From contig NC_135243.1 in assembly GCF_947623445.1 (NCBI RefSeq), positions 22,700,479 through 22,764,478 of the forward strand: 64,000 nt of DNA, given 5' to 3'. This document shows positions 12,990 to 26,094 of the stretch, one piece after another. A model generated the notes under the pieces. The model had not been told where the DNA came from and did not search any database. It worked only from the letters and a program-made list of their open reading frames with translations. The DNA comes from Clavelina lepadiformis (taxonomy: Eukaryota; Chordata; Ascidiacea; Aplousobranchia; Clavelinidae). A program made the position numbers and the translations under genes. The number at the start of each line of letters is the position of its first letter. Positions within the stretch are counted from its first letter, which is position 1.

Positions 12990-15900
12990 ATTTGCATCCA
13001 TTGTTGTACAGCAGTTGACGTTTTTGTAATGGATGCTATTATTGTGGTGTAGTAATGGTGTTATTTGTGCCGTAATATTTATAATCCTGTTAAGCACAGT
13101 GTGAAGTAGCATAAAATTAAGCCAGTATAAGTAATTGTATATAAGGTATTTAATAAAATATAAAAAGACCGTAAATAATACGCTTGCTGCAGTTTCTCAC
13201 ATCGAAGCAAATACACAAAAGTTTCAAGTTTGTTAGCGCACATCCGGCTTTTTAGCCTTGCGCAATACACTTATCAGTTCTCTATTGCGACAAACATAGT
13301 CTGTAGTTTAACGAGATGTTTAACGAAGCATTCTTAAGTCGATAATACCATTTAAGCTTTACAAGCATTTGACAAACAACCAACGAGAAGGAAAGCCCCC
13401 GTTAATAAATAACCCGGCTACAAGCAAGATGGTGCAAGGCGAGAACAAATAAGAAACTACAACGTCAGAACTTGACTATGACAGAATGCTTTAACTAAAA
13501 TTGGAAAAGACGTAATGGACACATTTAACCGGCGATTCTAATCTGAAACTAATTTTTCATGGCACGGTTATACATTAAACCCATTAACAAAAGATGACGA
13601 CATAATAGGGAACTGCTGAAATCGATAAGCGTGACGTAGTTTCGAAACTGGTCATTGACCATGTGCTTGTCCGTTATGTCAATAACATCGGCCACAATGT
13701 TTCAAGTTAATATCTATTCAAGATCAAAATATATATCAAATATTAAATACTTAAAGAAAACATAAAAACACTATCTCGTTTGTATATTAGTTCAAGGTGG
13801 AAGTTGTTTGTCGTTTATCAATATATTTGCTTAAATTTACGTCAGGGGGAATTATTTATCGATCGGCACCCGTTTCATTGTGTGCAGAATGGTGGCATTA
13901 TTCGTTCACAGGTGCACAACACGTAGTGCAGGCGTTATAATGGAAAAAAACCTTCTACGGTTTTGCAAAAACAGAAAACTGCCGATTTCTATGGAACTGT
14001 TTAACCTAAATTTTACATAAAATACGCGTCATTGTATTCCCAACCAGTTCTGCTGCAAAGACCCTGCCCGCTATCAATGTGAAGATTTAGGTTTTTGTTT
14101 TGCTTTTGTCTTTGGCGATTACCCTGTTTTATCTCGTCAGTGTATGCACTTCACAAGTTGCCTGCAATGGGTTGAATTTGAAATACGGAAACCTCTTCAA
14201 CACAAAAGAGAATATCTTTTGTCTTAAACCTAATTCCTGTTACGTTGATTGACGTTTGCACTCATGAGTCTCTAATCCCGCGATTGTAAAGTTGATTCGA
14301 GTTGAGCGTAGTTTGAGTAACGTTGTACCGGCACAAACTGAAATTTGATCCCACGTCGAAGTGAGATTTTAATTCAATCAATTGATGGTTTTTATTTCAT
14401 TCCAATGTTCCGCATCTATCTTTCGGTGCTATCGCCAAACCCTTATTTCTTGTAGTTAACAAGAGACTTGTTTGTTTTGTAAGAGGACCGCTGTCTTCAA
14501 CGCTGATGTGCAAGAGAAATAATGAATTGCACTTGTTTTAAACTTTTAACTAAATTGGGGGTTATTAAAGGAAGCATTTATTACTTGTAGTAAGAATTCC
14601 AATTTGTTTTCTTTCAGGTTTGCGCTTTGCTCATCATGTAACTTTCTCACTCAACAGAAAGTGAGATAAATAGGAGAAATTGCATCCTAATAACTGAAAA
14701 AGAACCGAGCTTGTAGATCATTTTTCATTCCAAAATATTTAACGCCCCCGCATATATCCCCATATACTTCCTGTTTTTTTGTGGCGGAGTTTTCCAGTCA
14801 ACATTGTTATATCTGAAAGTAAACCGAAACTACTGTATGGGACAGGAGAACAATTGTGGTTTTTATCAGAAAGAGCAGAACTTTAACAACTTCGAGAAAC
14901 CTAATAAACGCACTCTACAAACAAGTCGCCTATTCCTTTTTCTCCTTTATTATGCTACTGTATATGCCTATATGGTTATCACAATGGCCCCCTCCAATTG
15001 TCACAAAACTCAAAAAGACTTTTTTAATGCATTGCTGTCATTTTCTATATTAGTATACCGTGTTCTGCTAACACGTTATTGCTCTACTGGGAACATTGGC
15101 AAGTATGCTGTGTTTTTCGCATCGGCGTGTAGTTAATGTTGTGCCTGTTTTGTTGTTGGTCAACCGATCGCAAGAGACCGGCACCTACATTTTCTGATAA
15201 ACATATAAACAGAATCGATGGATGTACTGATAGAGAACAGGATTAGAGCGTCGTGAAGGAAGAGAAATGAGCAAAAGGCCTATAATCCATCCAGTGGTTT
15301 TAACTTTGTTGTCTTGTTTATTGCTTCACGAAAGTGATAATATTAGCACCTATAGTCCAACTATGCTTACTACGTTAGAAGAATGTTGTTTACAGAAAAA
15401 GATTTCGTTTAAAATGTAAGAGATTAAGTGAGTATTTATTCTAATGCCTTCTCTTAATGTCGTTTGGCTTGAGACTGTCAACTACAAAATAAAGTTCTAA
15501 CTTCAATGTAGTCGTACATGCAGTCATGTCGTACAACTAAAACATACTTTTCGACTGTGTCAATAGAAAAGATAAATGTGAAAACCCGACGGTAGATTAA
15601 CAAATACGTGAGCGTTTTACATGAACGTGAAAACATGAACATTTACTAACAAACTTCTTTATAGTTAAGGGTGGTTGAACCGTGTTAGCCCAGTACATGA
15701 TAAAATATAAAAGCAGAGGTTTATGGCAGCACTCCAGGGGTAAATTTTTATTTACTCGACACAAGCTCACTAAAGCATCAGCTTGCTTCATCAGACCTAT
15801 TATGAGATGGCTTTAGTAACAGTTTTTACAAAGGCAAGGTCTAAAACTAGTGCAGCATTCGCATTTCTACGCCATATTGCTACTTCACATGTCTCGTTTC

Positions 15901-17582
15901 CTTACATTATTTCTTTTCTGATATTAGAATCTAATTCATTTTTAAGTCGTGTTTTGCTCGTAATTGTGACCAATTACTTTTTAAACACACTTGAAATGTC
16001 TTTAAACTTGAGTTTTTCTCAAGTACAAGTACTCTAAGTACCTCCAATACTTCCAAGATTAGCCAGTAAGCGATAGCGAGTTGCTGACAAGTGACGTGAC
16101 GTAATTCGTGTAAAAACTGCTCTCTCGTTTTGAGAAAAAAGGAAAAAAGTCCCGGGAACGTTTTTAAAAGCACGTTTAGTTAGGTCGAAGCCAAAGGTTA
16201 CGTTACGGAACTAGAAAATGGTCAAGGGCTGGAGTCAGACAAGCACCGATCCAACTGAAGCTATTAGTTGAATTTATCATTAAAAGTTTCCGCTGAAAAC
16301 TTTCTCAGCTTTTAGTGTCACGTTGCTATGAAACGGATATCGTAAAAACGTAGTTTGAAGTGTTTGCGCACTGTGTGGTTCTAGCTTTTATGACGCTCAT
16401 ATTCAGATAGTTAACTTCATTGCTAACGCCTTGACTTCTAGATAACCTACTAGTAGCTTGCAAGCGTTGGGTTAAATATGGACTGCGATTTGTTTAGTAG
16501 CCGTCTAGAAAGCTATCATTTCCCGTGAATGATATCAGGTTATTTATGGTATCGGTCATAATATCACGTTTGTGACGTAGCTGAAATCTATCATTCATAA
16601 CAGCCGCAGCCGAAACAAGCCTACGCAATTAATCGTTGTAACAATTTGCTGTAACTACAAGACAGTCCCTTTAAATGACTTTTTGCGGTATTAGAAGGCA
16701 TATTTCCAACTCAAACCGCATTTTAACTTGCGTGATGGATCAATCATGTTGTTTTGCTGGTACCGTATTTGTTTGGCTGTGTTCAAATCGACGTTGTTTG
16801 CCAGGGCATTTATGACCAGTGCTGTGTGCTAGGGTACCGATCAGTTTGTTGGTGTAGCGCAAAATGAACAGAGATTGCGGCAGGTAGACCTAGGTTATTG
16901 GCAGCAGCACAGAATTGTCCTGACCAAACCGATTCAAGGTTGAAGTATGATTACGAATGCAGAACTATTAGGCCTGTGCAATGTAAGAAATCCGATAGAG
17001 AATTGATGAGAAATTTATTTATGTCAAAAATGGAAAGCCCCATGCCAGAAATAAAAACATTTAAACTCCATTACGTGGCGTACGGATTTTAGCCTTGGGT
17101 ACTATCAAGGCCCATTGCGTACGATGTAGATGCTGAAAAATGTTAATGGCCAACGAGCCGTGACGTTCAAGAACAGACAGGTTTGTTTTTAGCTTGAACG
17201 TCCATTTCTTGCTAGCCTAGTTCAAAGATGTTACAGTAACATTGACCAGGTTATTTGAAAGGGTTGGTTGTGGTGTGCTTTTCAGGTAGCAGTAAGCGTT
17301 TGCGATCAAAAATATGAAAAGCATGGTTGGCAGCGTCGAGGCCGTAGTGTAGACTGTTCGGCTCGTAATGTTAGCTTTTATATTTTTCTTTAAAGGTCGT
17401 TTCGTTTTGTTTCAAGTGGGTAGGATAATAACTGACTGGTGCCACGACTGGTACCATAAACGAAAGCAGTAGTGTTTACAAACCGCATGAACCGATTACA
17501 ATTAATAAGTAACCACTCTGTTGTACACAGTCTCTGTTTTAGGTAAGTGCTGAAGGTAGGAACTGTAACATTGATACAAGTA
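12990..17582. other. Intergenic region, no gene seen
   Basis: The region between the phospholipase stop and the IRF start holds only short unrelated open frames. A likely polyadenylation signal for the phospholipase lies near 13151 (aataaa). A dispersed repeat copy is at 15670-15795. A pyrimidine-rich acceptor-like site just before 17541 may begin a 5' untranslated exon of the IRF gene. Confidence 0.5.
15670..15795 (-). repeat. Dispersed repeat, copy 1 (minus orientation)
   Basis: Read on the minus strand, this stretch starts tgatgaagcaagct, then has gcttgtgt, a run near gtaaataaaaa, the block ctggagtgc, and ends near gggctaacacggttcaacc. The same blocks occur in the same order at 19712-19869 on the plus strand. 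The order of blocks and the shared end mark a repeat family of about 130-160 bp. It has no coding capacity. It may be the 3' end of a retroelement, but I cannot assign a class. Confidence 0.6.
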
Positions 17583-20500
17583 ATGACTGAGGGCAATATT
17601 CGTCTGGCTGAGTTTTTGCGTGAAAGGTGTGCAAGAGGCGAATACGGTCTCAAATATCTGAACCGCGAGTGCACATTGATTTGCATACCATGGACTGTAG
17701 CTCCGAAGCAGACTGAAGAGTTACCAAACGAATTTCAGTTATTTCGGGTGAGTTCTTATCTGAATTGACCGGTACAACAATAGGTTTTGAAATATGCCCA
17801 CCGAATATGGCATAAACTATAAAAGGCGGGGAATTCATTTACTTTCTCGCATGCTTAACACTTCGTGCACTTTGAATACAATGGGTCTGCAAGGAATTGA
17901 CAAGTTTTCCATGCTGACGTGTGCATGGAATATTTAGTTAGGGCAGCGCCCAATTTAGCCAAAGGAACAAAACCCCGACGTCATACGTATGCTTTGCTAC
18001 ATTATCATTGTCATATCCAGTGTAAATGAAGCTGTTTTTGTTCTGTACTATTATTACGCGTTGCTCATTGTATAAAACCATTGTTCGACTTTCTTTAAAA
18101 TAACACTAACCAACCCGTATGCTTGAACAGTTGAAAGCATTTGCATGAAGACAAACAGACGACTGTAAGATGACGTACGGTGAGGCTATTTAAGCCTGCA
18201 TCCGTTTCCGCATTGACTAAGGAATAGCTCCAAGTGCTGTAGTAAATTTCACAATTGTTTTTTTTTCGAAATCAACACGAGAAAAGCGGCTGTTTTTCCT
18301 AAACCAAACTTTGCTAAGATCACATGACGTGACTTTGACTAACTTGATCCGCGTTGCCATAGACGTGGAATCTAACTAAATTAATTTTGTTCAAAACTAA
18401 GCAAGTTCTTTTACTTAGGCATGTGGTATTTGAAAGTATTTTTTGCTCGCGCCTGGTTGGCGTCTGAATTGGCTTGAAATATGCCGGTTTGTAGAACCTA
18501 ACCGCCTGTCTTTAACAACGTGCTGCGTGACATACTTTCGGACAAGGTGAAATGGTCACTTTTAATTGCTTAATGTTGTAATTATTATTAACAATGGAAA
18601 TACGCTTCAAAGTTTAGTCACGAAGTTTTTTGTTAGATCAAACTGTGTGCATGTGCCTTTTTGATCTATTGTAGTTTCAGTTCCGCAGTCAATTATGACG
18701 TCACATAAGTTGTTTTCTCGCCTTGTGTCGCTTGAATGGTTATGACGTCATGTTTTCTTGTACATGGACGTTACAACCAAGCATGCTCGACGTGGAATGA
18801 ACGCAACGCTGCATAATGACACCATACATCGTCTATCTTTAGCCTTGCGGGGCTTCATGGATCGGTTGAGTTTCTATTGTTTCATTTTATCACGGAAAGA
18901 TTTTGCTTCTAAATCGGGGATAAAGATCCAGATATAAAAGGCGACATTTTATCAGATGACTAAAATAAACACGACGCTCTTCAAGGGTGCACAATCTGAA
19001 ACGGTTACAAAGAAATTATTGATTTTTCATGTCGACGATCAAGGCTTTGTATCGACGATTGTCGTAAAATTTTATTCCACAAAAATGCAACTTCGGTTTT
19101 TGGCGATTTTCGGTTTCACTTTCGTTCATTTCTAAAGCTTTGATTGCTTTGAAAGCTTCGTTTGCAGCTTTGATTGCCCTTAATCTAACGCAGACTGTTT
19201 TGCCAACAAACGAGCCATTACAGCGTGTCAGATTAATTCTACAACTACTGATTAGCGCAAAATAAAAACAAAAGATTCTCCGACAAACTTTGCAAAAAGC
19301 CTCAATGTACAGTATATGAGCTAAACGTTTACTTATGATGACGTCATAAAAGCTTTAAAGATCAACGTTCTCCGTGTAATTTGTGGGGGTGGTTACAATA
19401 ATTCTTCTGCAAACTTGAAGCTCTTATAATCGCTGTTTCGTTTACAAATTGCGCACAAAGTAACATCTGTTTACTTTACGTTGATGCAACATGGACACAT
19501 TTCATGATAAAGCTCCAACGAACGCCAGAATAAACAAGCAAGTTGCGGCACAAGTGTGGTAGCCATTGTCATGCTAGTTGCGTGATGTTGTATGGGCGCT
19601 TGTTCTCGTCCTTTTAATGCCGTTCATATTTCGCCTGACATGCCCTATCTATATGCTCTGTCACGATATAAGATGGCACTGTAGGATGAACTGATGTACA
19701 TCTCTTAGTACACTTGATGAAGCAAGCTTATGCTTCCGAATGCTTGTGTAGACTGTAAGTAAAGGAATTAAAAACAAAAGCTCGCCCTGGAGTGCCATCC
19801 TATATCTTGCTTTTTTATTTTACTATATAGCCTACTGGTTATACTGGGTTAACGCGGTTTAGCCACCATCAACTTTGCTTTATCACGGTTAACTTAACTG
19901 TTGGTCTTGGATATTAGGAATTTGTTTAAAGTCCGGTCGTAAAAATGAATCATAGAAGTGCAAACAATATCCCGCCGAAGAAATTGAAATACTGCGCCAG
20001 GCAAAGTAGTGTCGTTGACCTTTTTACCTATCATCCCCACTTCAACCCTATGCCATAAGGCTATAACCATAAGGCTCATGGTCTCATTTAACGGCCAATT
20101 TCGTCCGGTTTAAAAGCTCTTTCGGCTGCACATGCGGTTGTTGACATGTAGGTCTCCAAGGAACTAGAGAATATTTTTTGCTGAAACGTTTATGCCAAAA
20201 ACTTAAGGAATCGATAGAAAATTAGTCACACCACGTCACGTGTGGTTGGCGTTTCTGGGGTGAGAACGTAACTATTTGAAATCGTTTATTTTTTGAATTA
20301 AAGAATCTTCAACTTTCACTTCCAGGAATGGGCCGTGCTTTCCCATCAAAGACGTCACAATGGAGAAATGGCTGAAATAAACGAGGCGCCAACTCTGCAA
20401 AAACATAGATTCCGGAATGCACTTTCCAGGGCAAACGGTATCAAAGTTCGTCAGGACATCGCGATTGACGGTGGTCGGGTTTGTGAATTCGGTAAGCCGA

Positions 20501-23500
20501 GTCAGCCAAGGTTTGCTTGTTTGGTTCACTTGTATCTCTCGTTCGTTCGCTTTGCGTGCCAGCAAAATTTTGCGCTTTTCAAACGTTTAATCGGGCATGA
20601 CGCAGCATTTTTTGCCTCCGAAAAGTGAAACGTGACAGACGGATAACAAAAACTAAAAGAAGCGAAACATGAAATTCTGAATGCGGAAACAAAATGACGC
20701 GACAGTAACACAGTTTATTACGTAAAAATGTAGCAGTAGGCATCACGGGCTATTTGCATACAAGTAACTTGCCACAAGGACGGCAGTACTTAAAGCGAGC
20801 CCCTTTTTTGTAAGACAGTGACGTTGGTAGCTTATTTTAACTATTGTTAAAGTTACTCTTAAGCTTCAAAGCTAAACGCATATCGCGCCGCGTACTAACT
20901 AAAGTAGAACAACTCAAAATAAAATGAAACAAAGTTGATTTTGCATGAACGAAAGCCAAGTGCTGTATTTGTGTAGTAAGCGATATAAGCGAGTTTCTCG
21001 TGTCGCCAATTCCTTTCGAGCAAGCCAGACACAAAAACCACCTTCTGGTGAATGGTTCTATACAACATGCAAAACTCCTTCTACACAACGACCGCATTAA
21101 CTTCCTATTTTACGCCGCATAATGCCAATCGATTTCGAAGAATGAGTTTTTGTTTTACACGCATGTGCTGCACCCGGCTTTTTCTTGTTGTAGAATGGAG
21201 TTATTTGCGTTTGTGTAAGCTGATTTATTTGAATGTAACTAAATGATTTGCATTTACGGTTTAGCAGTTTGTCTGAATGCATTATCATGAGACGATTTGT
21301 TTATAAAACATCGTTCAAAACTCCCCTCATTTGCCCAATGCCTCTCTCCCCCTGAGTGCCACGCTTACCACAATAGGTTGAGAATCACCGGCTCGCAGAT
21401 GCACGTTCTTCCCATGGCACATGTACGAAATCATACACAGCAACTCCACATGCATTATGCACACGTTTTGCACTCACGTTTTCTCAAAACGTTCAGGAAA
21501 TTGTAATAAAAGGTTATGGAGGCCACGTACAGCCACTTAACTGAAGAATAAACAGCCTTGTTTCACTTGCAGTTCCGTCAAGACGACCTTCAGAACAGCG
21601 GACCCTCAAACCCGCCTGTGAGGTGAGCCAAGGTAAGGCTGCTGTACACGTTCAACTAGCATTAGCTTATACATATGGTGCAATGTGGACGCTATCATTG
21701 GTTTCTGTGTGAAAGCAGTGAACGTTTGGTTTTAAAGCGACGTCATTTTTCATTTTTTGCTTCATTCTGATCTAGATAGATGTGATGCTGGAAGCTTTCT
21801 CTCGGAGATGGACATGGATTATCGCCAGGTGGAATTTAGTCCGCGTCCGTGTGAAGGAAACGGATTGGGAAGCGAATATCTTCCGCAGGACATGCCCCAA
21901 TTTTTCCAGGATTACGCAGCCCAAACGGTACTTGGCAGTATACCGAAAATTTCTCTGTCTCATTGAGAGATACGCAAAATCGTTTATTTTAACTGTCAGC
22001 TGCAGCCCCAAACAATCACATCGCATATTAAGAGATATTGTCACACGATGAAGCAGCATGCTAAAACCTTACTCCAGTAATGCTTACTCTAAGTTAGTCG
22101 TAGATGACTCTTTATCTTAGAGTCTTGGATAACCACGTTAAGAATCGCGTCGCGTTAAGAATGAAAGCGTTAAAACTTCAATACAGCAATATAATGATTG
22201 ACTTAACTGCTTGACAGTCAGAACAAGACGACTTGGAACGCTTGCTCGATGACATGGTGCCTGACGTCACGGCTCCGTCAATCAATCAGCAGACGTACGG
22301 TGCTTCCATCTGTCCCATCGCTTCCTCGGATGAGGCCGTCCATTTTACTGTCAAGCTCAGGTTCCGGCAGGAGGAGGTTTTCCGCTCCCACGTCACTAAT
22401 TTATACGGATGCAGGCTCTACTACGGACACAATACGGAGAATATCTCCTGGCTTCTGGAGAAGGGCAACCTCTTCAACCAAGTCCGTCCACTCAAATACG
22501 ACAAGGACACACTCTTCGGTCCGGAGATGCTGCAGCAGATAAAGGTTTTTAACGGGAATTAGTTTTTCGGTTTTTAGTTTGCAATACAGTACGAAAATCA
22601 AAAAAAAAAAAAAACAAATAAAAAAATGTGTTTACATCGGAACTTGCGCAATCATGAGCTCGGTAACCGGAGTTCGAGCGATGAGAAACCATTACCGAGT
22701 TTAAACCATGCACTGACTTTCCTCAGTCCGGAAATAAAGATTATGATACCGTAAAATTTTTACCTGTGCTTAAGTTTTACTGATGCTAACACAAGTAAGT
22801 AATTAAGTCCAGTTACTAATAAGTTAATAAGTATCCAATATAAGAAAAAATAGTTAATAAAATAAAAGATCAAGTTGACTAAGATTGTTTTTAACCAACC
22901 ACTAGCTAGCAATGCTAAAAACGTCAGTTACCTGTACTCAACTTTCGCCAAACTTAACGATTACCGACACTAGATGGAGCAATTTGCTCAAATGTCATTC
23001 TTCGTCTTTGTTGTACTACAGCTTCCAAATCCGGATCAGTTCATGAAGTCGGCGCTCCAGAAGAACAAAACTGACGCCATCCTGAACAATATGGACCGCG
23101 GCTTGATCCTCTGGCTCGACCATAATCTATCCATGGACAGACGGGGAGTCCCCGATGTTTATGCCATGCGTCTTTGTCAGACTCGGGTAGGTAGAGTTGA
23201 ACGAAGTCAGTTGCTTTGAGTCAAGTCGGGATTTGAATCCAGCAAAAACGTTTCCTTGATTTTATAGATTTTTCCAGTTACTGAAGATGAGAATCCGGTA
23301 GAACCTCTTGCCAGACAACAGGTGAATTGTTTTTGAGCGGGAAAACTGTTAAAATTTGGATTTAATACGCTCGAGATTGTCATGTATTATTGGTAGTTAC
23401 TATGGTATACTAGTAACAGTCCTAATACAAACACCTACTTCAATTTTGTAATTTTTGTTTGTCACAATCTGCAAATTGAAGTTGTAAATGCACTTTACTG

Positions 23501-23825
23501 TATTATGAACTTTTTGCCTTCGTTTCAGTGGACCAAGATATTTGACGCTGAAATGTTTTGCCGCCAGTTGGCGCTAACGGAAAATCCCTGTAACCCTTGC
23601 CCGAAGTATCCAAGACCCTCTTTCACTTTATCTTTGGGGCAGCGCGTGACCGATACTCAGAGTCCTCAAATTTTGGTGTCTGTTACAGTCACCATTCAAC
23701 GAGCCCACCAACTGGTCCAAATCGGTGTGGACAACTCGGCTGACGTCAAGATATCTAACGCCACGTCACTAGACGAGACTGCACGGTCATTGGCACGAGC
23801 CTTGAAGGAAATGCAGATAAATTGA
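17583..23825 (+). CDS. Interferon regulatory factor-like transcription factor, 8 exons
   Basis: IRF proteins bind GAAA-type DNA sites through an N-terminal winged helix and dimerise through a C-terminal IRF association domain (IAD). Exons: 17583-17747, 20326-20491, 21573-21617, 21776-21927, 22218-22544, 23022-23186, 23268-23321, 23529-23825, giving 456 aa with matching phases. Residues 1-110 form the DNA-binding domain: LAEFLRERCARGEYGLKYL, then IPW, EWAVL and KHRFRNALSRANGI. The IAD starts near residue 195 (VHFTVKLRFRQEEVF, GCRLYYG, LFGPEMLQQI) and continues with MDRGLILWLD, VYAMRLCQTRIF and DVKISN, in the family's order. Only two of the five family tryptophans are clear (W37, W57); the others appear as F11, Y25 and Gln. 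The third exon's donor is set by phase: GCC-T|gtgagg fits, while the stronger-looking gtgagc five bases later would break the next exon's frame. Intron 1 is 2.6 kb and carries three CRE palindromes. Confidence 0.9.
18696..19346. promoter_or_regulatory. Cluster of three perfect CRE palindromes in IRF intron 1
   Basis: The 8-bp palindrome TGACGTCA occurs at 18696-18703, 18743-18750 and 19339-19346, all inside the first intron of the IRF-like gene. This is the known binding site of CREB/ATF bZIP factors. Three copies within about 650 bp are more than expected by chance in AT-rich DNA, so an intronic enhancer is plausible. Function is inferred only. Confidence 0.4.
19712..19869 (+). repeat. Dispersed repeat, copy 2, with a flanking inverted repeat
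   Basis: This copy matches the repeat at 15670-15795 in opposite orientation (tgatgaagcaagct, atgcttgtgta, ctggagtgc, actgggttaacgcgg, tagccacc). In addition, gatataagatggcact at 19665-19680 is matched, with one mismatch, by the reverse complement at 19791-19806, so part of it can fold into a 16-bp stem with a loop of about 110 bases. It lies in IRF intron 1. Confidence 0.6.
22637..22749 (+). repeat. SINE-like dispersed repeat, copy 1
   Basis: This sequence in an IRF intron shares a series of blocks with 48410-48520: aacttgc, gagctcggtaacc, gttcgagcgatga, gactttc, tcagtc, then ataaagattat. It contains a good match to the RNA polymerase III B box (gttcgagc) but no A box at the right distance. 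A long A run lies just upstream (about 22600-22626). It may be a truncated tRNA-derived SINE. Confidence 0.55.
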
Positions 23826-24928
23826 GACTTGTTGTCACTTGTTGCATTTGCCAAACTATGTGGTATGACCACGGATTTTTTCGGCTTTGCCCTAAAATTA
23901 GGGAACGTTTCTTGCTCATGTTTATATGTTTGTTGTGGTCTTATTACCTGGATTTAAAAGGCGGGTTTTGATTGTGTTTAAAGTTTAATTATTACGTAAT
24001 GAAAGATGTATTTTTGCGCGGTTTAGGCGGTGTTCTGCGAGATTTTTCACGCTCACTTTGAATCCAGTCCAATCCAATCGGTAAACCAGTTACCAAAATG
24101 GGCAGAATGTTACTAAAATATTAACACGCTTTCGCCATTCATAATATTTGGCTTAGCATAATGTAACGTGGTTTCTATTACCTAACCCTATAATAGAAAC
24201 TCTTTCAAAATACCTGCTTTGGATTTTTGATACTTGCGGTTTTGTATTCTATCGTTTATCGCCCTTATCATCGTCCTACCAACCCGCTGTAAAGTAACCA
24301 CAACCAGTCACAGTTGCATCATAGTTTAGGATCGAGCACTTCAATTTTTTGTAAATATTTTTGTGTTTTTTAGTCTTTGATGTATTGTTATAATAACTTA
24401 CGCCAAAATCACGTGATTTCTGACCGGCATTAGCAGCTTTTGTTTGCTTTTGTCTATTTATCGTCTGATTTGTTTCTGATTTGAGGCGAACAACCCGCCG
24501 CCCAATTAAAGATAACACAGCCAGTTGGGTGTCATTTTTCGTCAACAGTACAACAATGAAACATTAGTAGAAAAGTTGACATAAAGCATATGTTTATTAC
24601 AAAGGTTCAACGAATGAGTATCCACTTATACTATGGAAGTGTCAGCTGGTTAGTTGTGACTTGGACAATGTTAAAAAGTTATCAGTATTATGCATATAAA
24701 CACTTATTCGTGTGAAAACTTAAAAATATATCGTGTCATAGGCTTTCGTTCAACATAACTGCCCTGCAATGGCTCTGGTTGCCCCTGGTGACGTGGATAG
24801 ATAGGTGGCACACATTTCTCTAAAACCACCCCTTGCGGATTCCGGTCGATTTAATTTTAGCCGGTAGATGTCATTAGTGGTGCGCACAAAATCTCGCCTG
24901 AACTTTTCTTTTTCTCGTGCGGAGTATA
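23826..24928. other. Spacer between convergent IRF-like and unrecognised genes
   Basis: Convergent 3' ends face each other across about 1.1 kb. No open frame with recognisable protein content is present; an 89-codon minus-strand frame at 24276-24545 is low-complexity (Lys, Asn, Thr) and not supported. Confidence 0.5.
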
Positions 24929-26094
24929 TCAACCCCATCTGTTTCCTGTCTCAAAATATAACAGCATTTATTGCACAGTACTTTACAAACCCCACTTCGT
25001 TACGTCATTCATTCTAACGAAACGCGTTACCTCAACAAGGGAAGATCTGAATAGTAGATGAGACCTTTCTTCACAGCGACTGGTGGTCTTTGAAACTTGA
25101 CGATCGGAAACGGTGTGAGCATAGTACTACCCATCTGCTTCGGGGTGCCCGAACTGAAAGAAGGCGAACTTAGCTGGCTGAAAGACAGGAGCAAAAATTT
25201 TAAAGTGCAATGGGATAAATTGAATCAAATAAATTGATAAATGAAGCAACAGGTACACAGACGAGTTGTTTAGATTGCAAGTCATGCTTTGGATCAGGTG
25301 ATGACTTAGTCATGATGTATGTTTATTGACAGACGACGTGTTCAATGCATAGATATCTTTTTATAATTAAATCGCAGGTTTGCTTCACGTTTTAGCGAGA
25401 GTTGGATATCTAGTAGTTATATATAAGATATCTATGGTTCAATGCCGTTTAAGAACGGCGCATGATTTATTATTTCTGATGTTTTGATGTTGTTGTTATT
25501 TCATCTTTTTGATAAAATTGTTTGTTATTATTGCTGATTGATTTAACAGTTTAAAGACGAATATTTTAACAGAAATGTTCGCCAGCTGCCATAGCAACAC
25601 TCACGTGATCGTGGATGAGCAACTCGGAGTCGACGCATTGCTTCTTGTGTCGTCAATATCTTCGTCAACGTGTATACGAGGGAAGGCCACGTCATGATCC
25701 TCACGCACTGCGTCTAACTGTTCTGTAATCACGTTCGCCATCTTCTGGCTACCTCCTCCGATGCACCATCCGCTAGGTGCCATGCGCAAGTCTTTGATGG
25801 TGTTTAAACTCAGCGATGGTGCGAGGTCGTTCCACAAATGAGGAACGAAATTTCCGCGGCTGCAAACAATTAATACAAATTTGTATTAAAGCAACAAGAA
25901 AACCAAACAATGAATCTAATTTCAAGTGGTTTTGTGTGGACTTTTCAAGGATTATAATCCTAACCAACGCACCAACACAAACGGTCATACTCTTAAAAGC
26001 TTGATTCATGGTTGAAAATGATAAAACTACTTTAAAACTGACAACAAAACCTTTTTCGCGGGGAATGCAGGACCACATAGGACGTCACACTCAT
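24929..26094 (-). CDS. Unrecognised small gene, 4 exons, about 151 aa
   Basis: I do not recognise this protein. Exons on the minus strand: 26051-26094 (start MSVTSYVVLHSPRK), 25605-25859, 25031-25177 and a last short piece ending with a TGA at 24929-24931. The first three join in phase 2 with good GT-AG sites. The middle exon encodes NFVPHLWNDLAPSLSLNTIK, then a segment with SGWCIGGGSQKMANVI and an acidic stretch near the exon end. The third encodes Pro/Ser-rich sequence, then FPIVKFQRPP and KKGLIYYSDLPLL. There are no membrane segments or signal peptide. If the last intron is retained, the protein ends three codons earlier at a TAA. The consistent phases and non-random composition support a real gene; the function is unknown. 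Confidence 0.6.

Noticed and set aside
14804-15136. 110-codon plus-strand open frame as a protein gene
   Set aside because: Mixed composition, no motif, no splice partners, and a second open frame overlaps it.
15670-19869. Hammerhead ribozyme in the dispersed repeat (ctgatga box)
   Set aside because: The second conserved core element (gaaa after stem II) and a cleavage triplet are not present in either copy.
21618-21622. Stronger-looking donor (gag|gtgagc) for the third IRF exon
   Set aside because: It would put the next exon in a frame that cannot join the IAD exon; the donor five bases earlier keeps phase.
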